A stretch of DNA of 9,619 nucleotides from Bog-473 sp035534235 (GCA_035534235.1 DATLSH010000043.1:1-9619); one strand, 5' to 3'; shown: positions 1-6,970, counted from the stretch's first letter. Numbers and translations are program-made. Notes: generated by a model not told the origin, from the letters alone.

Positions 1-356
1 CTCAACAGGCTTCCGAACGCCATGGTGAGGGCCCGTTCACGGCTGGACCACGCCTTGCCCTGGCGGGCCACCACCAGCGCACCCACCACGTCGCTTTCCT
101 GGACCTCAATCGGCTCGACCAGGACCCCCCAGGTGACGCCCAGGACGACACAGGAGAACGACTCAAGGGGGTTCTTGGCGCCGAGTTGGCCCTGAATTCG
201 CTCACGGATGTGGGCCAGCGCGTCCTCCGAACCGGGTGCCGCCCACGACTCCACCTCGAAGCCGGGGATGGTCTCGCCCCGTGGGGCGACGATCTCGACG
301 ATCCCTGTGCCCGGGACGATCTGGGTGAGTGTCTCGACAACGAGACGACCCTGCAT
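1..356 (-). CDS. GAF-like sensor protein, N-terminal part (3' end beyond window)
   Basis: An open frame runs from an ATG at 356 off the left edge, giving 118 residues without a stop. It begins MQGRLVVETLTQIVPG and ends near VVARQGKAWSSRERALTMAF. An alternating beta pattern, a VVLGVTWGVLVEP strand, a GALVVAR strand and a final WSSRERALTMAF helix resemble a GAF small-molecule-binding domain. In actinobacteria such domains often precede GGDEF/EAL, histidine kinase or phosphatase modules, but the output module lies outside the window, so the function is open. I chose ATG 356 because AGGAG lies 8 nt upstream. In-frame ATGs at 395 and 413 would add 13 or 19 residues but lack a good ribosome site. 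Two overlapping frames on the same strand give Arg/Pro/Ser-rich translations typical of shadows. It is divergent from pgi. GAF assignment is by eye. Confidence 0.6.
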   Translation of the reverse strand, partial: MQGRLVVETLTQIVPGTGIVEIVAPRGETIPGFEVESWAAPGSEDALAHIRERIQGQLGAKNPLESFSCVVLGVTWGVLVEPIEVQESDVVGALVVARQGKAWSSRERALTMAFGSLL

Positions 357-365
357 ACCCGGCAC

Positions 366-384
366 TCCTGGAGAAACTCCAGGA
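366..384. promoter_or_regulatory. Perfect dyad overlapping the ribosome site of the GAF-like gene
   Basis: TCCTGGAG (366-373) and CTCCAGGA (377-384) are perfect 8-bp inverted arms around a 3-nt centre. Read on the minus strand, the arm nearer the gene contains most of the AGGAG Shine-Dalgarno sequence (365-369) used by the ATG at 356. It could be an RNA hairpin that hides the ribosome site, or a repressor operator. If translation starts at 395 or 413 instead, the dyad is inside the coding region and may be incidental. Confidence 0.45.
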
Positions 385-474
385 AGCTCTGTCATTGGAA
401 CTCGTTTCCCCATTGAGCGTCATGAGTGGAACGCAAAGAACTCAACTCCCGTCTGTGAGCCTCCGGTAAGGATA

Positions 475-490
475 GGAAACCGGGGTTTCC
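475..490. promoter_or_regulatory. Inverted repeat in the pgi / GAF-gene divergent intergenic region
   Basis: GGAAACC (475-481) and GGTTTCC (484-490) are perfect 7-bp arms with a 2-nt centre. Beyond one mismatch, AT (472-473) and AT (492-493) also pair. It lies about 143 bp upstream of the pgi start and about 120 bp upstream of the divergent GAF-like gene. The short spacing suits a dimeric DNA-binding protein better than an RNA hairpin. No regulator is encoded nearby, so its target gene is unknown. Confidence 0.35.
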
Positions 491-620
491 CATTGATCGC
501 CCTTCGGTTGCTGTCCGGTTGTCACACGCGGCAGCGGGTAACGGCGTTGAGCGTCAAAAGGGGCCCGCCAGGAAGAGATTCCAGACGCGACCGGCCGCAC
601 GTGAGGCAGGATCGTGGCTC

Positions 621-626
621 TACAGT
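621..626 (+). promoter_or_regulatory. Putative -10 box of a leaderless pgi transcript
   Basis: TACAGT fits the TAnnnT -10 pattern and ends exactly 6 nt before the ATG at 633, so transcription would begin at or next to the A of the start codon. No Shine-Dalgarno sequence lies at a workable distance before that ATG. I see no recognisable -35 hexamer, which is common in actinobacterial promoters. The same geometry precedes the genes at 3137 and 6869. Confidence 0.45.
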
Positions 627-632
627 TCCCTC

Positions 633-2273
633 ATGGATCTGAACACCAGTCCGGCCTGGAAGGCCCTGGAAGCGCATTCCGGAGGAATGGGCCGTCTCCA
701 CCTGCGCGATTTGTTCGCGGGTGACCCCGGGCGGGCCGAGCGTCTCACCGCAGCGGCGGTGGACCTGGTGCTCGACTATTCCAAGCACCGCGTCACCGAC
801 GAGACCCTGGCGCTCCTCTTCGGGCTGGCCCAGGAGGCAGGCGTGGAGGCCCACCGTGATGCCATGTTCGCCGGCGCGCACATCAACACCACCGAGAACC
901 GGGCTGTCCTGCATGTGGCCCTGCGGATGCCCGCCGGGTCCGTCCTGAACGTCGACGGACAGGATGTGACCGCTGACGTGCACACGGTGCTGGAGAGGAT
1001 GGGCGATCTGGCCGATCGGATACGCGGCGGCGAATGGGTGGGCGCGACGGGGGAGCGTATCCGGGCCGTGGTCAACATCGGGATCGGAGGTTCGGACCTG
1101 GGACCCGCCATGGCGGCCGATGCCCTGGCCGATTACGCCCGAACCGGCCTCAGCAGCCGGTTCGTCTCCAACGTGGACCCGGTCGACCTCTACGCGGCCA
1201 CGCACGACCTCAATCCGGCCAGCACGCTCTTCGTCGTCAGCTCCAAGACCTTCACCACGCTCGAAACCCTGACGAACGCCACCGCGGCACGGGAGTGGTT
1301 GCTCAACGGATTGGGTTCCCACACCGATGAAGGTGCGGTGGCCAAGCACTTCATCGCCGTGTCCACCAATGCCGCGGCGGTGGCCGAGTTCGGGATCGAC
1401 CCGGCCAACATGCTGGAGTTCTGGGACTGGGTCGGGGGTCGCTACTCCTACGATTCGGCCATCGGCTTCTCGCTGATGGTAGCCATCGGGCGCCAGGCCT
1501 TCGCCGACATGCTGGCCGGGTTCCACGCCATGGACGAGCACTTCCGGACCGCGCCGCTGCGGTCGAACCTTCCGGTCATTCAGGGCATGCTCAACATCTG
1601 GTACAACAACTTCTTCGGCGCCCAGAGTCATGCCGTCCTCCCTTACAGCCACCGGCTGGCCCGCTTCCCGGCTTACCTGCAGCAACTGACCATGGAGTCA
1701 AACGGGAAATCGGTGCGATCGGACGGCACTCCGGTGGATGGGCAGACCGGTGAGATCTACTGGGGCGCGCCGGGGACCAACGGCCAGCACGCTTTCTACC
1801 AACTCATCCATCAGGGCACAAAGCTGATACCCGCCGACTTCATCGCCTTTGCCGAGGCCACCCACGAGCTCGGCAGCCAGCAGGACCTCTTGATGGCCAA
1901 CTGCCTGGCCCAGTCCAAGGCGTTGGCTTTCGGAAAGAACGCGGCGGAGATCACCGCAGAGGGAACCGCCCCCGAGCTCGTCCCGCACAAGGTCATGCCG
2001 GGCAACCGCCCCAGCTCGACCATCCTGGCGCCCAGGCTCACCCCTTCGGTACTTGGGCAGCTGGTGGCTCTGTATGAGCACGCGGTCTTCGTCCAGGGGG
2101 TCGTCTGGGGTATTGACTCCTTCGACCAGTGGGGAGTCGAGTTGGGCAAGGCCATGGCGGTGGAGCTGGCACCTGTTCTGAGTGCTGCCGGGGCCCCCGA
2201 TCTTTCGGGACAGGACGCTTCGACGGCCGGGCTGGTGCGCCGTTACCGCACCCTCCGGGGCCGGGCGGTTTAA
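633..2273 (+). CDS. pgi: Glucose-6-phosphate isomerase
   Basis: This cytosolic enzyme interconverts glucose 6-phosphate and fructose 6-phosphate in glycolysis and gluconeogenesis. The product is 546 residues, the usual length for the bacterial/eukaryotic PGI family. Visible motifs are the phosphate-binding stretch GIGGSDLGPAM (150-160), the first family signature DWVGGRYSYDSAIG (265-278) and the second signature GIDSFDQWGVELGK (493-506). Catalytic positions are Glu355 in TMESNGK, His386 in GTNGQH and Lys506 in GVELGK; the first two match the E. coli numbering and the third corresponds to Lys514. ATG 633 starts MDLNTSPAWKAL, the typical PGI N-terminus. A TTG at 519 would add 38 basic residues that do not resemble the family, so I reject it. 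The gene stands alone, with no same-strand neighbour in the window. Its TAA overlaps the stop of the convergent gene. Confidence 0.97.
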   Translation: MDLNTSPAWKALEAHSGGMGRLHLRDLFAGDPGRAERLTAAAVDLVLDYSKHRVTDETLALLFGLAQEAGVEAHRDAMFAGAHINTTENRAVLHVALRMPAGSVLNVDGQDVTADVHTVLERMGDLADRIRGGEWVGATGERIRAVVNIGIGGSDLGPAMAADALADYARTGLSSRFVSNVDPVDLYAATHDLNPASTLFVVSSKTFTTLETLTNATAAREWLLNGLGSHTDEGAVAKHFIAVSTNAAAVAEFGIDPANMLEFWDWVGGRYSYDSAIGFSLMVAIGRQAFADMLAGFHAMDEHFRTAPLRSNLPVIQGMLNIWYNNFFGAQSHAVLPYSHRLARFPAYLQQLTMESNGKSVRSDGTPVDGQTGEIYWGAPGTNGQHAFYQLIHQGTKLIPADFIAFAEATHELGSQQDLLMANCLAQSKALAFGKNAAEITAEGTAPELVPHKVMPGNRPSSTILAPRLTPSVLGQLVALYEHAVFVQGVVWGIDSFDQWGVELGKAMAVELAPVLSAAGAPDLSGQDASTAGLVRRYRTLRGRAV

Positions 2274-3058
2274 GGCCGGGTCGCTCCGACGACGACGTCC
2301 GCACCAAAAGCGGTGCCGGGCGCCGTCGGTGTGGCATCGATGCGCACGAAGGCACCGGTATAGGGCGCGTCGATCATGTCCCCGCCACCGATATAGAGGC
2401 CCACGTGGCTCACACCGCCCGGGCCGGATCCGAAGAATATGAGATCGCCCGGTTGCCACGGGGCGCCGGGGGGCACGCCGGGCCCGGTGTCGAACTGGTC
2501 CTGCGCCACCCGCGGGAGCGCCACCCCGGCTGCCTTGTAGGCCTGCAGGGTCAATCCCGAGCAGTCAAATCCACCCGGGCCGGTCCCGCCCCACCGATAG
2601 GGGGCCCCCAGGTTGGTGGCCGCAAAGGTGATGGCCGTGGCCGCCACCACGCCCAACTCCTGGTCGACGTCGAGGGCGTGCGAGAGCACCAGGGCGACCT
2701 GGCCCTCGGATGGACCCGGGAGCAGGCGCATCAGGGTGCCCGGGCGGTCGGTGGCTCGGCACAGGATGGTGGAGGCCGAGGCGAGGCCGCTGGCCAGAGG
2801 GGGGTCGACCAGGACGCCGGCAGCCAGAAGGGTCCAGTCCAAACCGGGGCAGCTTGCAGCGGCCGCCTCGGCGGCAGACCGGGAGTCGGGGGAGAGGACC
2901 GAAGTCCCCGGGGCGATCGGGGCTGCTCGGGGATCCGGAGCGGGCACGGTGCCCGGATTCCCGAGGGAGAGGGCGGCCACCGTCCCACCCAGGATGACGG
3001 CGCCGGTGCAAATTGCCCCGACGAGGAACCCGGCGGCGGTGACGAGGAGTCCGAGCAC
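2270..3058 (-). CDS. NlpC/P60 family cell-wall peptidase, membrane-anchored
   Basis: The 262-residue product starts with a hydrophobic segment (about residues 3-30, no obvious lipobox), then a Pro/Ala-rich linker (35-65), a middle part of unknown fold (66-140) and a C-terminal NlpC/P60 domain (about 141-262). Enzymes of this family cut peptidoglycan stem peptides outside the membrane. The domain shows GAPYRWGGTGPGGFDCSG with nucleophile Cys166, the WQPGDLIFFG strand, and SHVGLYIGGGDMIDAP with His218. The third catalytic position, 12 residues later, is Asp230; many family members have His there, while mycobacterial RipA is described with Glu, so an acidic residue is plausible. The GTG at 3058 is the only usual start codon in this frame after an in-frame TGA a short way upstream, and it has no clear ribosome site. 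The gene is divergent from the acyl-CoA synthetase. The substrate bond is unknown. Confidence 0.9.
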   Translation of the reverse strand: MLGLLVTAAGFLVGAICTGAVILGGTVAALSLGNPGTVPAPDPRAAPIAPGTSVLSPDSRSAAEAAAASCPGLDWTLLAAGVLVDPPLASGLASASTILCRATDRPGTLMRLLPGPSEGQVALVLSHALDVDQELGVVAATAITFAATNLGAPYRWGGTGPGGFDCSGLTLQAYKAAGVALPRVAQDQFDTGPGVPPGAPWQPGDLIFFGSGPGGVSHVGLYIGGGDMIDAPYTGAFVRIDATPTAPGTAFGADVVVGATRP

Positions 3059-3124
3059 GGCAGGGAACGGTCGGCCCGAAAGCGCGCGTCACGGCTCGGA
3101 TGGGCATGAGCCGGGCCGGCTCGC

Positions 3125-3130
3125 CATACT
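3125..3130 (+). promoter_or_regulatory. Putative -10 box of a leaderless acyl-CoA synthetase transcript
   Basis: CATACT keeps the A at position 2 and T at position 6 of the -10 consensus and ends 6 nt before the ATG at 3137. No Shine-Dalgarno sequence lies in between (the spacer is TGGGCC). It sits in the 78-bp region shared with the divergent NlpC/P60 gene. Confidence 0.4.
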
Positions 3131-3136
3131 TGGGCC

Positions 3137-4756
3137 ATGAAAAGCACCATGCAGGACGCCCCGCTCCTCATCAGTGACATCCTCCGCTATGGGCAGCAGG
3201 TGCACGGGGACAGCACCGTGATCACGATTGAGGCCGGCGGGCACCGTTCGGCCACGTTCTCCGAGGTGGCGGCCCGCGCCGAGAGATTGGCAACAGCACT
3301 GCAACGGCTCGGGGTTGAGCAGGGTGACCGGGTCGGCACGTTCTGCTGGAACAACCAGGGGCACCTTGAAGCGTACCTGGCCATTCCCTCCATGGGGGCG
3401 GTGCTGCACACCCTCAACATCCGCCTACCCGCCGATCAGCTGACCTACGTGATCAACCATGCCGAAGACCGCTTCATCATTGTGGACGCGTCGCTCATTC
3501 CGCTTCTGGCCGCCATCAAAGACGACCTCAAGACCGTCGAGACGATCATTGTGTCCGGCGAGGGGGACACCTCACCGTTGGGCGACACCCTCTCCTACGA
3601 GCAGTTGCTGGGGGAGGAAGAGCCCGGCTTCGCCTGGCCCGTGCTGGACGAGCGTTCGGCCGCGGCCATGTGCTACACCAGCGGCACCACCGGCCACCCC
3701 AAGGGTGTCGTGTACTCCCACCGCTCGACCTGGTTGCACACCATGGCCGAGCAGTCCGCCTCTTCCATCGGCATGACCGAGAGGGACCGGATTCTGGTCA
3801 TAGTGCCCATGTTCCACGCCAACGCCTGGGGAACGCCCTACGGCGCCTTCATGGCCGGCACCGACATCATCATGCCCCAGATGTTCCTCATGGGCGAGCA
3901 GTTGGCGGCCATCTTCAACGAGCACCACCCCACCTTGGCCTGCGGAGTACCGACGATCTGGAACGGGTTGCTGGCGCTGGACTCACCGATCGACTTCTCG
4001 ACTGTCCGGGCGATCACTGCCGGCGGGGCGGCGGTGCCCCAGTCGTTGCTGGAAGCGTTTGAGGAGCGCTTCGGAGTGACCATCGTGCAGGGGTGGGGGA
4101 TGACCGAGACCAGTCCGCTGGCTGCGTTCGGCCTCCCACCGGCTCGCCGCATTGACGGTCACGACGACATGTACTACAAGGTCAAGGCCGGTCGGGTCGT
4201 CGGCGGTGTCGAAGTCCGCGTCGTGGCCGAGGACGGCACCGTGCTGCCCAATGACGGGCAGTCGGTGGGGGAGTTCGAAATCCGTGGTCCCTGGATCACG
4301 GGGTCGTACTACAAGGACGAGGATCCCTCAAAGTTCCACCACGGCTGGCTGTGCACCGGTGACGTGGGCACGCTCGACCAGCAGGGGTACATGACGATTT
4401 CGGACCGGACCAAGGATGTCATCAAGTCCGGTGGGGAGTGGATCTCCTCGGTGGAGCTGGAGAATGCGGTCATGGCTCACCCCGATGTTTTTGAGGCAGC
4501 CGTGATCGCGGTACCGGATCCGAAGTGGTCGGAAAGGCCCCTGGTGTGCGTGGTCCCGATGCCGGGACAGAGCCCGGCCCCGGCTGACCTGGTCGAGTTC
4601 CTCAACGGGCGGGTGCCCCGCTGGTGGCTTCCGGACGAGTGGACGTTCATTGACGAGGTGCCCAAGACCAGTGTGGGCAAGTTCGACAAGAAGGTCATGC
4701 GGGCCGCCTTCGCACAAGGCTCCTACAAGGTGCAGACCACGCCCCTGCCCAAGTGA
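3137..4756 (+). CDS. AMP-forming acyl-CoA synthetase (medium/long-chain fatty acid type)
   Basis: This 539-residue member of the ANL adenylating superfamily would activate a carboxylic acid with ATP and join it to coenzyme A. All core motifs are present: the phosphate loop YTSGTTGHPKG (180-190), the substrate-side GGAAVP (296-301), GWGMTE (319-324), TGD (407-409), the hinge DRTKDVIKSGGEW (423-435) and PKTSVGKFDKK (509-519) with catalytic Lys515. The VPMFHANAWGTPY stretch (223-235) and the overall length resemble AlkK/FadD-like fatty acyl-CoA ligases rather than acetyl-CoA synthetases. No carrier domain or membrane segment is visible, so it should be cytosolic, feeding beta-oxidation or lipid synthesis. 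The true substrate cannot be read from sequence. The ATG at 3137 directly precedes MKSTMQDAPLLISDIL, a normal family start. Its stop overlaps the start of the next gene. Confidence 0.93.
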   Translation: MKSTMQDAPLLISDILRYGQQVHGDSTVITIEAGGHRSATFSEVAARAERLATALQRLGVEQGDRVGTFCWNNQGHLEAYLAIPSMGAVLHTLNIRLPADQLTYVINHAEDRFIIVDASLIPLLAAIKDDLKTVETIIVSGEGDTSPLGDTLSYEQLLGEEEPGFAWPVLDERSAAAMCYTSGTTGHPKGVVYSHRSTWLHTMAEQSASSIGMTERDRILVIVPMFHANAWGTPYGAFMAGTDIIMPQMFLMGEQLAAIFNEHHPTLACGVPTIWNGLLALDSPIDFSTVRAITAGGAAVPQSLLEAFEERFGVTIVQGWGMTETSPLAAFGLPPARRIDGHDDMYYKVKAGRVVGGVEVRVVAEDGTVLPNDGQSVGEFEIRGPWITGSYYKDEDPSKFHHGWLCTGDVGTLDQQGYMTISDRTKDVIKSGGEWISSVELENAVMAHPDVFEAAVIAVPDPKWSERPLVCVVPMPGQSPAPADLVEFLNGRVPRWWLPDEWTFIDEVPKTSVGKFDKKVMRAAFAQGSYKVQTTPLPK

Positions 4757-4971
4757 CGGCGGCGAAAGAGGCCATGGAGGATATGGCAGGCCGCCTTGAG
4801 GGGATGGTGGAGGAGCTCACCGACATGGCCATCGATGCCCTGCGGCGGGCCACGTCGGGCGATCCGGACTCATTGGAGGCAGGGGAGGCGTTGGCCGTGG
4901 AGAAGCGGATCATTCGGGCCAGGCGAGCGCTGGAAAAGTCGATTGCCGTGCTTCACGAAGGTGCCTCCTGA
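4753..4971 (+). CDS. Small helical protein of unknown function, coupled to the acyl-CoA synthetase
   Basis: This 72-residue frame starts at a GTG sharing the GTGA overlap with the TGA of the upstream synthetase, an arrangement typical of translational coupling. The product is rich in Ala, Glu and Arg, with no Pro except at residue 38, and should form two long amphipathic helices (about 3-33 and 39-68) split by a SGDPDS turn. No transmembrane segment, signal peptide, cysteine or known motif is visible. In-frame ATGs at 4774 (residue 8) and 4783 are possible later starts, but their purine-rich sequences are too close to be good ribosome sites. I do not recognise a family. Evidence that it is real rests on codon bias, regular helical composition and the coupled start. 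Its last 19 bp overlap the end of the convergent transporter gene. Confidence 0.65.
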   Translation: MTAAKEAMEDMAGRLEGMVEELTDMAIDALRRATSGDPDSLEAGEALAVEKRIIRARRALEKSIAVLHEGAS

Positions 4972-6869
4972 CCTTCCTGCCGTCCGGAGATTGGGGGCGC
5001 CGGAGGGGACTGCACGGGCAGTGGGACACGGGCGACGACGATGTCGGTGCGGGACCGCAGCGCCACGGTCAGGACGTGGTCGATCTGGTTGTGGAGGATG
5101 CGGTAGCGGAATCGCTCCGGGATCACCACGGGGATCAGCACGACGATCTGCTCAGCGCTGTGCGCCCGGGCTTCGTCAATGAAGGCGACGATCGGTTCGA
5201 CCACCGATGAGTACTCGGTATGGAGCACGCGCAGTGGCACGCCGGGGTCCCATTCCGCCCATGCGCGCTCCAGTGCCGCGGTCTGGCTCTCACCTTCATC
5301 GGCCTGGTCGATCACGACCGAGACCGCCATCACGTCCCGCCCTATTGACATGGCTTCGGAAATGGCATGCCGGGTCAGGCGCGACACATTGCTCACCGGG
5401 ACGATCACCAGCGTGCGCTTGCCGACAGGCCTCGGCAGGGCGGTCCCGACGCCCAGCTCCAATCCGGCCCGCGTGTAATACGCGTGGATTCGCCTGAAGA
5501 GAAGGACAAAGGTCGGCACGGCCAGAACGACCACCCACGCTCCTTCCGTGAATTTTGAAATGAGGAAGATCACCGTGGCCAAAGCGGTAACTGCGGCACC
5601 GAATCCGTTGATGGTCGCCCGATGGCGCCAGCGGGATGGACGCGTCCGCCACCAGTGGACGACCAATCCGGTTTGGGAGAGGGTGAAACCCGTGAAGACT
5701 CCTATGGCGAACAGCGGGATCATCGCGTTGGTGTTCCCCCGGACGGCGAGCAACAGCGCGGCCGAGAGACCTGCCAGGACCCAGATTCCGTTGGCGAAGA
5801 CCTGCCGATCGCCGCGCAGGGTGAAGAGATGGGGGAGGTAGTTGTCCCGCGCCAGCAGGCTGGCCAGGATCGGGAGGCCGCCGAACGAGGTGTTGGCGGC
5901 CAGCGCCAGGACGATGGTGATGGTGAGGGACACGACGTAGTAAGCCCAATGCCGGCCGACGGCAATGCCCATGATCTGGCTGAGGACCGTCTGCCCCGAG
6001 CGCGGGCCGATGCGCCAACGGCGGGCCAGCACGGCCATTCCGAGCAGCATGAGGCCGAGGATCACTCCGAGGAGGAGCTCGGTACGCTTGGCCCGGGTCG
6101 CCCGGGGCTCCCGAAAGAGCGGCACGCCGTTCGCAATCGCTTCCACACCGGTCAGTGCGCTGCAGCCCGAGGAGAATGCCTTGAGCACTAGCAGGATGCC
6201 CACTGTTTGAAGGCCGTGCGTGCTCAGGAGCGGGTGACCGGGTTGTGGAGCACGGAGCGCCAACGGGTGGATTAATCCGACCGCGATGATGCCCAGGAGG
6301 CCGAATATGAATGTCATTGTGGGTAGGAGAAAGGCTCGGGCCGCTTCCCCGAGCCCGCGCAGGTTCATGAGTGTGATGAGTGCCAGGACCCCGAGGCAGA
6401 GGGGGACGGTTGATGAGGTCAGTCTCGGGAATGCCGAGGTGAGCGCCCCGACGCCGGCGGCGATGGAAACGGCGACCGTGAGGGTGTAGTCGACGATCAG
6501 GGAGGCCCCGGCCACCAGGCTGGCTCCGGTCCCCAGATTGGCCCGTGAGACCGCGTAGGCGCCCCCGCCACCCGGATATGCGTCAATGACCTGGCGATAG
6601 GAGAAGACCAGGATGGCCAGCAGAAGGATTATGGCCACCGTGATGGGGAGGACATTGTGGAGGGCTCCCACTCCGGCCAGGGCCAGGATGACGACGATCG
6701 CCTCCGGGCCGTAGGCGACCGAGGTCAGCGCGTCGAGCGAAAGAGCGGAGAGCCCCTCAACCGGGGTGATCTGCTCTTTCGAAGCCTCGCTCGTCCGCAA
6801 CGGCCTGCCGATCAGGACGGTCCACACCGATCGGCCGATGACCCCGCGGCGCTCCCTCCGGCTCGGCAC
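4953..6869 (-). CDS. KimA-like potassium transporter (APC superfamily, with cytoplasmic C-terminal domain)
   Basis: The 638-residue product has about 12 hydrophobic segments (roughly 45-460) and a soluble C-terminal domain (about 480-618), the architecture of Bacillus subtilis KimA, a proton-coupled K+ importer. Stretches very like KimA include SLDALTSVAYG (44-54), YRQVIDAYPGGGGAY (91-105), SLIVDYTLTVAVS (123-135), LKAFSSGCSALTGVEAI (229-245), LAANTSFGGLP and FTLRGDRQVFANG. By my recall of KimA, its K+-site residues D36, Y43, D117, S125, T230 and E233 correspond here to D46, Y53, D127, S135, T240 and E243 at a constant offset of 10; the residue aligned with Y377 appears to be Phe387. The start is GTG 6869, preceded by a -10-like box rather than a ribosome site. 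B. subtilis KimA is controlled by c-di-AMP; I see no c-di-AMP riboswitch here. A general amino-acid permease is the less likely alternative. Confidence 0.88.
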   Translation of the reverse strand: MPSRRERRGVIGRSVWTVLIGRPLRTSEASKEQITPVEGLSALSLDALTSVAYGPEAIVVILALAGVGALHNVLPITVAIILLLAILVFSYRQVIDAYPGGGGAYAVSRANLGTGASLVAGASLIVDYTLTVAVSIAAGVGALTSAFPRLTSSTVPLCLGVLALITLMNLRGLGEAARAFLLPTMTFIFGLLGIIAVGLIHPLALRAPQPGHPLLSTHGLQTVGILLVLKAFSSGCSALTGVEAIANGVPLFREPRATRAKRTELLLGVILGLMLLGMAVLARRWRIGPRSGQTVLSQIMGIAVGRHWAYYVVSLTITIVLALAANTSFGGLPILASLLARDNYLPHLFTLRGDRQVFANGIWVLAGLSAALLLAVRGNTNAMIPLFAIGVFTGFTLSQTGLVVHWWRTRPSRWRHRATINGFGAAVTALATVIFLISKFTEGAWVVVLAVPTFVLLFRRIHAYYTRAGLELGVGTALPRPVGKRTLVIVPVSNVSRLTRHAISEAMSIGRDVMAVSVVIDQADEGESQTAALERAWAEWDPGVPLRVLHTEYSSVVEPIVAFIDEARAHSAEQIVVLIPVVIPERFRYRILHNQIDHVLTVALRSRTDIVVARVPLPVQSPPAPPISGRQEGQEAPS

Positions 6870-6875
6870 GCCCCC

Positions 6876-6881
6876 ATCGTA
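6876..6881 (-). promoter_or_regulatory. Putative -10 box of a leaderless kimA-like transcript
   Basis: Read on the minus strand, TACGAT fits TAnnnT and is followed by the 6-nt spacer GGGGGC and then the GTG start at 6869. Transcription would begin at the start codon. An ATG inside the same stretch (6877-6875) is out of frame with the transporter. Confidence 0.45.
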
Positions 6882-6900
6882 GGTGGACGGAAATTGCTCC

Positions 6901-6914
6901 CCGGGGTGCCCCGG
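6901..6914. promoter_or_regulatory. G+C-rich dyad over the -35 region of the kimA-like gene
   Basis: CCGGGG (6901-6906) and CCCCGG (6909-6914) are perfect inverted arms around TG. Counting from the inferred transcription start at 6869, the dyad spans about -32 to -45, where it could serve as an operator or activator site in place of a -35 box. In a G+C-rich genome such a repeat can also arise by chance. Confidence 0.25.
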
Positions 6915-6970
6915 CAGGCTCGCGTAATGCCCTTCCGGGGTCGGTGATTCTGGCCTCTTGTCAAGGGTCA

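Noticed and set aside
202..423. Alternative minus-strand frames at the left edge (73 and 112 codons)
   Set aside because: Both are Arg/Ser/Pro-rich, whereas the third frame gives a balanced GAF-like sequence with a ribosome site and stays open to the edge.
519..632. In-frame 38-codon extension of pgi from a TTG
   Set aside because: The added residues do not look like a PGI N-terminus, there is no ribosome site, and ATG 633 gives the typical MDLNTSPAWKAL start.
522..1685. Long open frame (387 codons) antisense to pgi
   Set aside because: It lies wholly opposite a certain pgi gene, its translation is rich in Gly, His and Arg without motifs, and such frames are expected from G+C-rich codon bias.
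2129..3109. 326-codon plus-strand frame opposite the NlpC/P60 gene
   Set aside because: The translation is low-complexity Gly/Arg with no domain, while the opposite strand carries a clear NlpC/P60 domain.
6959..6964. Perfect TTGACA on the minus strand as a -35 box for the kimA-like gene
   Set aside because: No -10 hexamer lies 16-19 nt downstream, and it is about 90 bp from the start codon.
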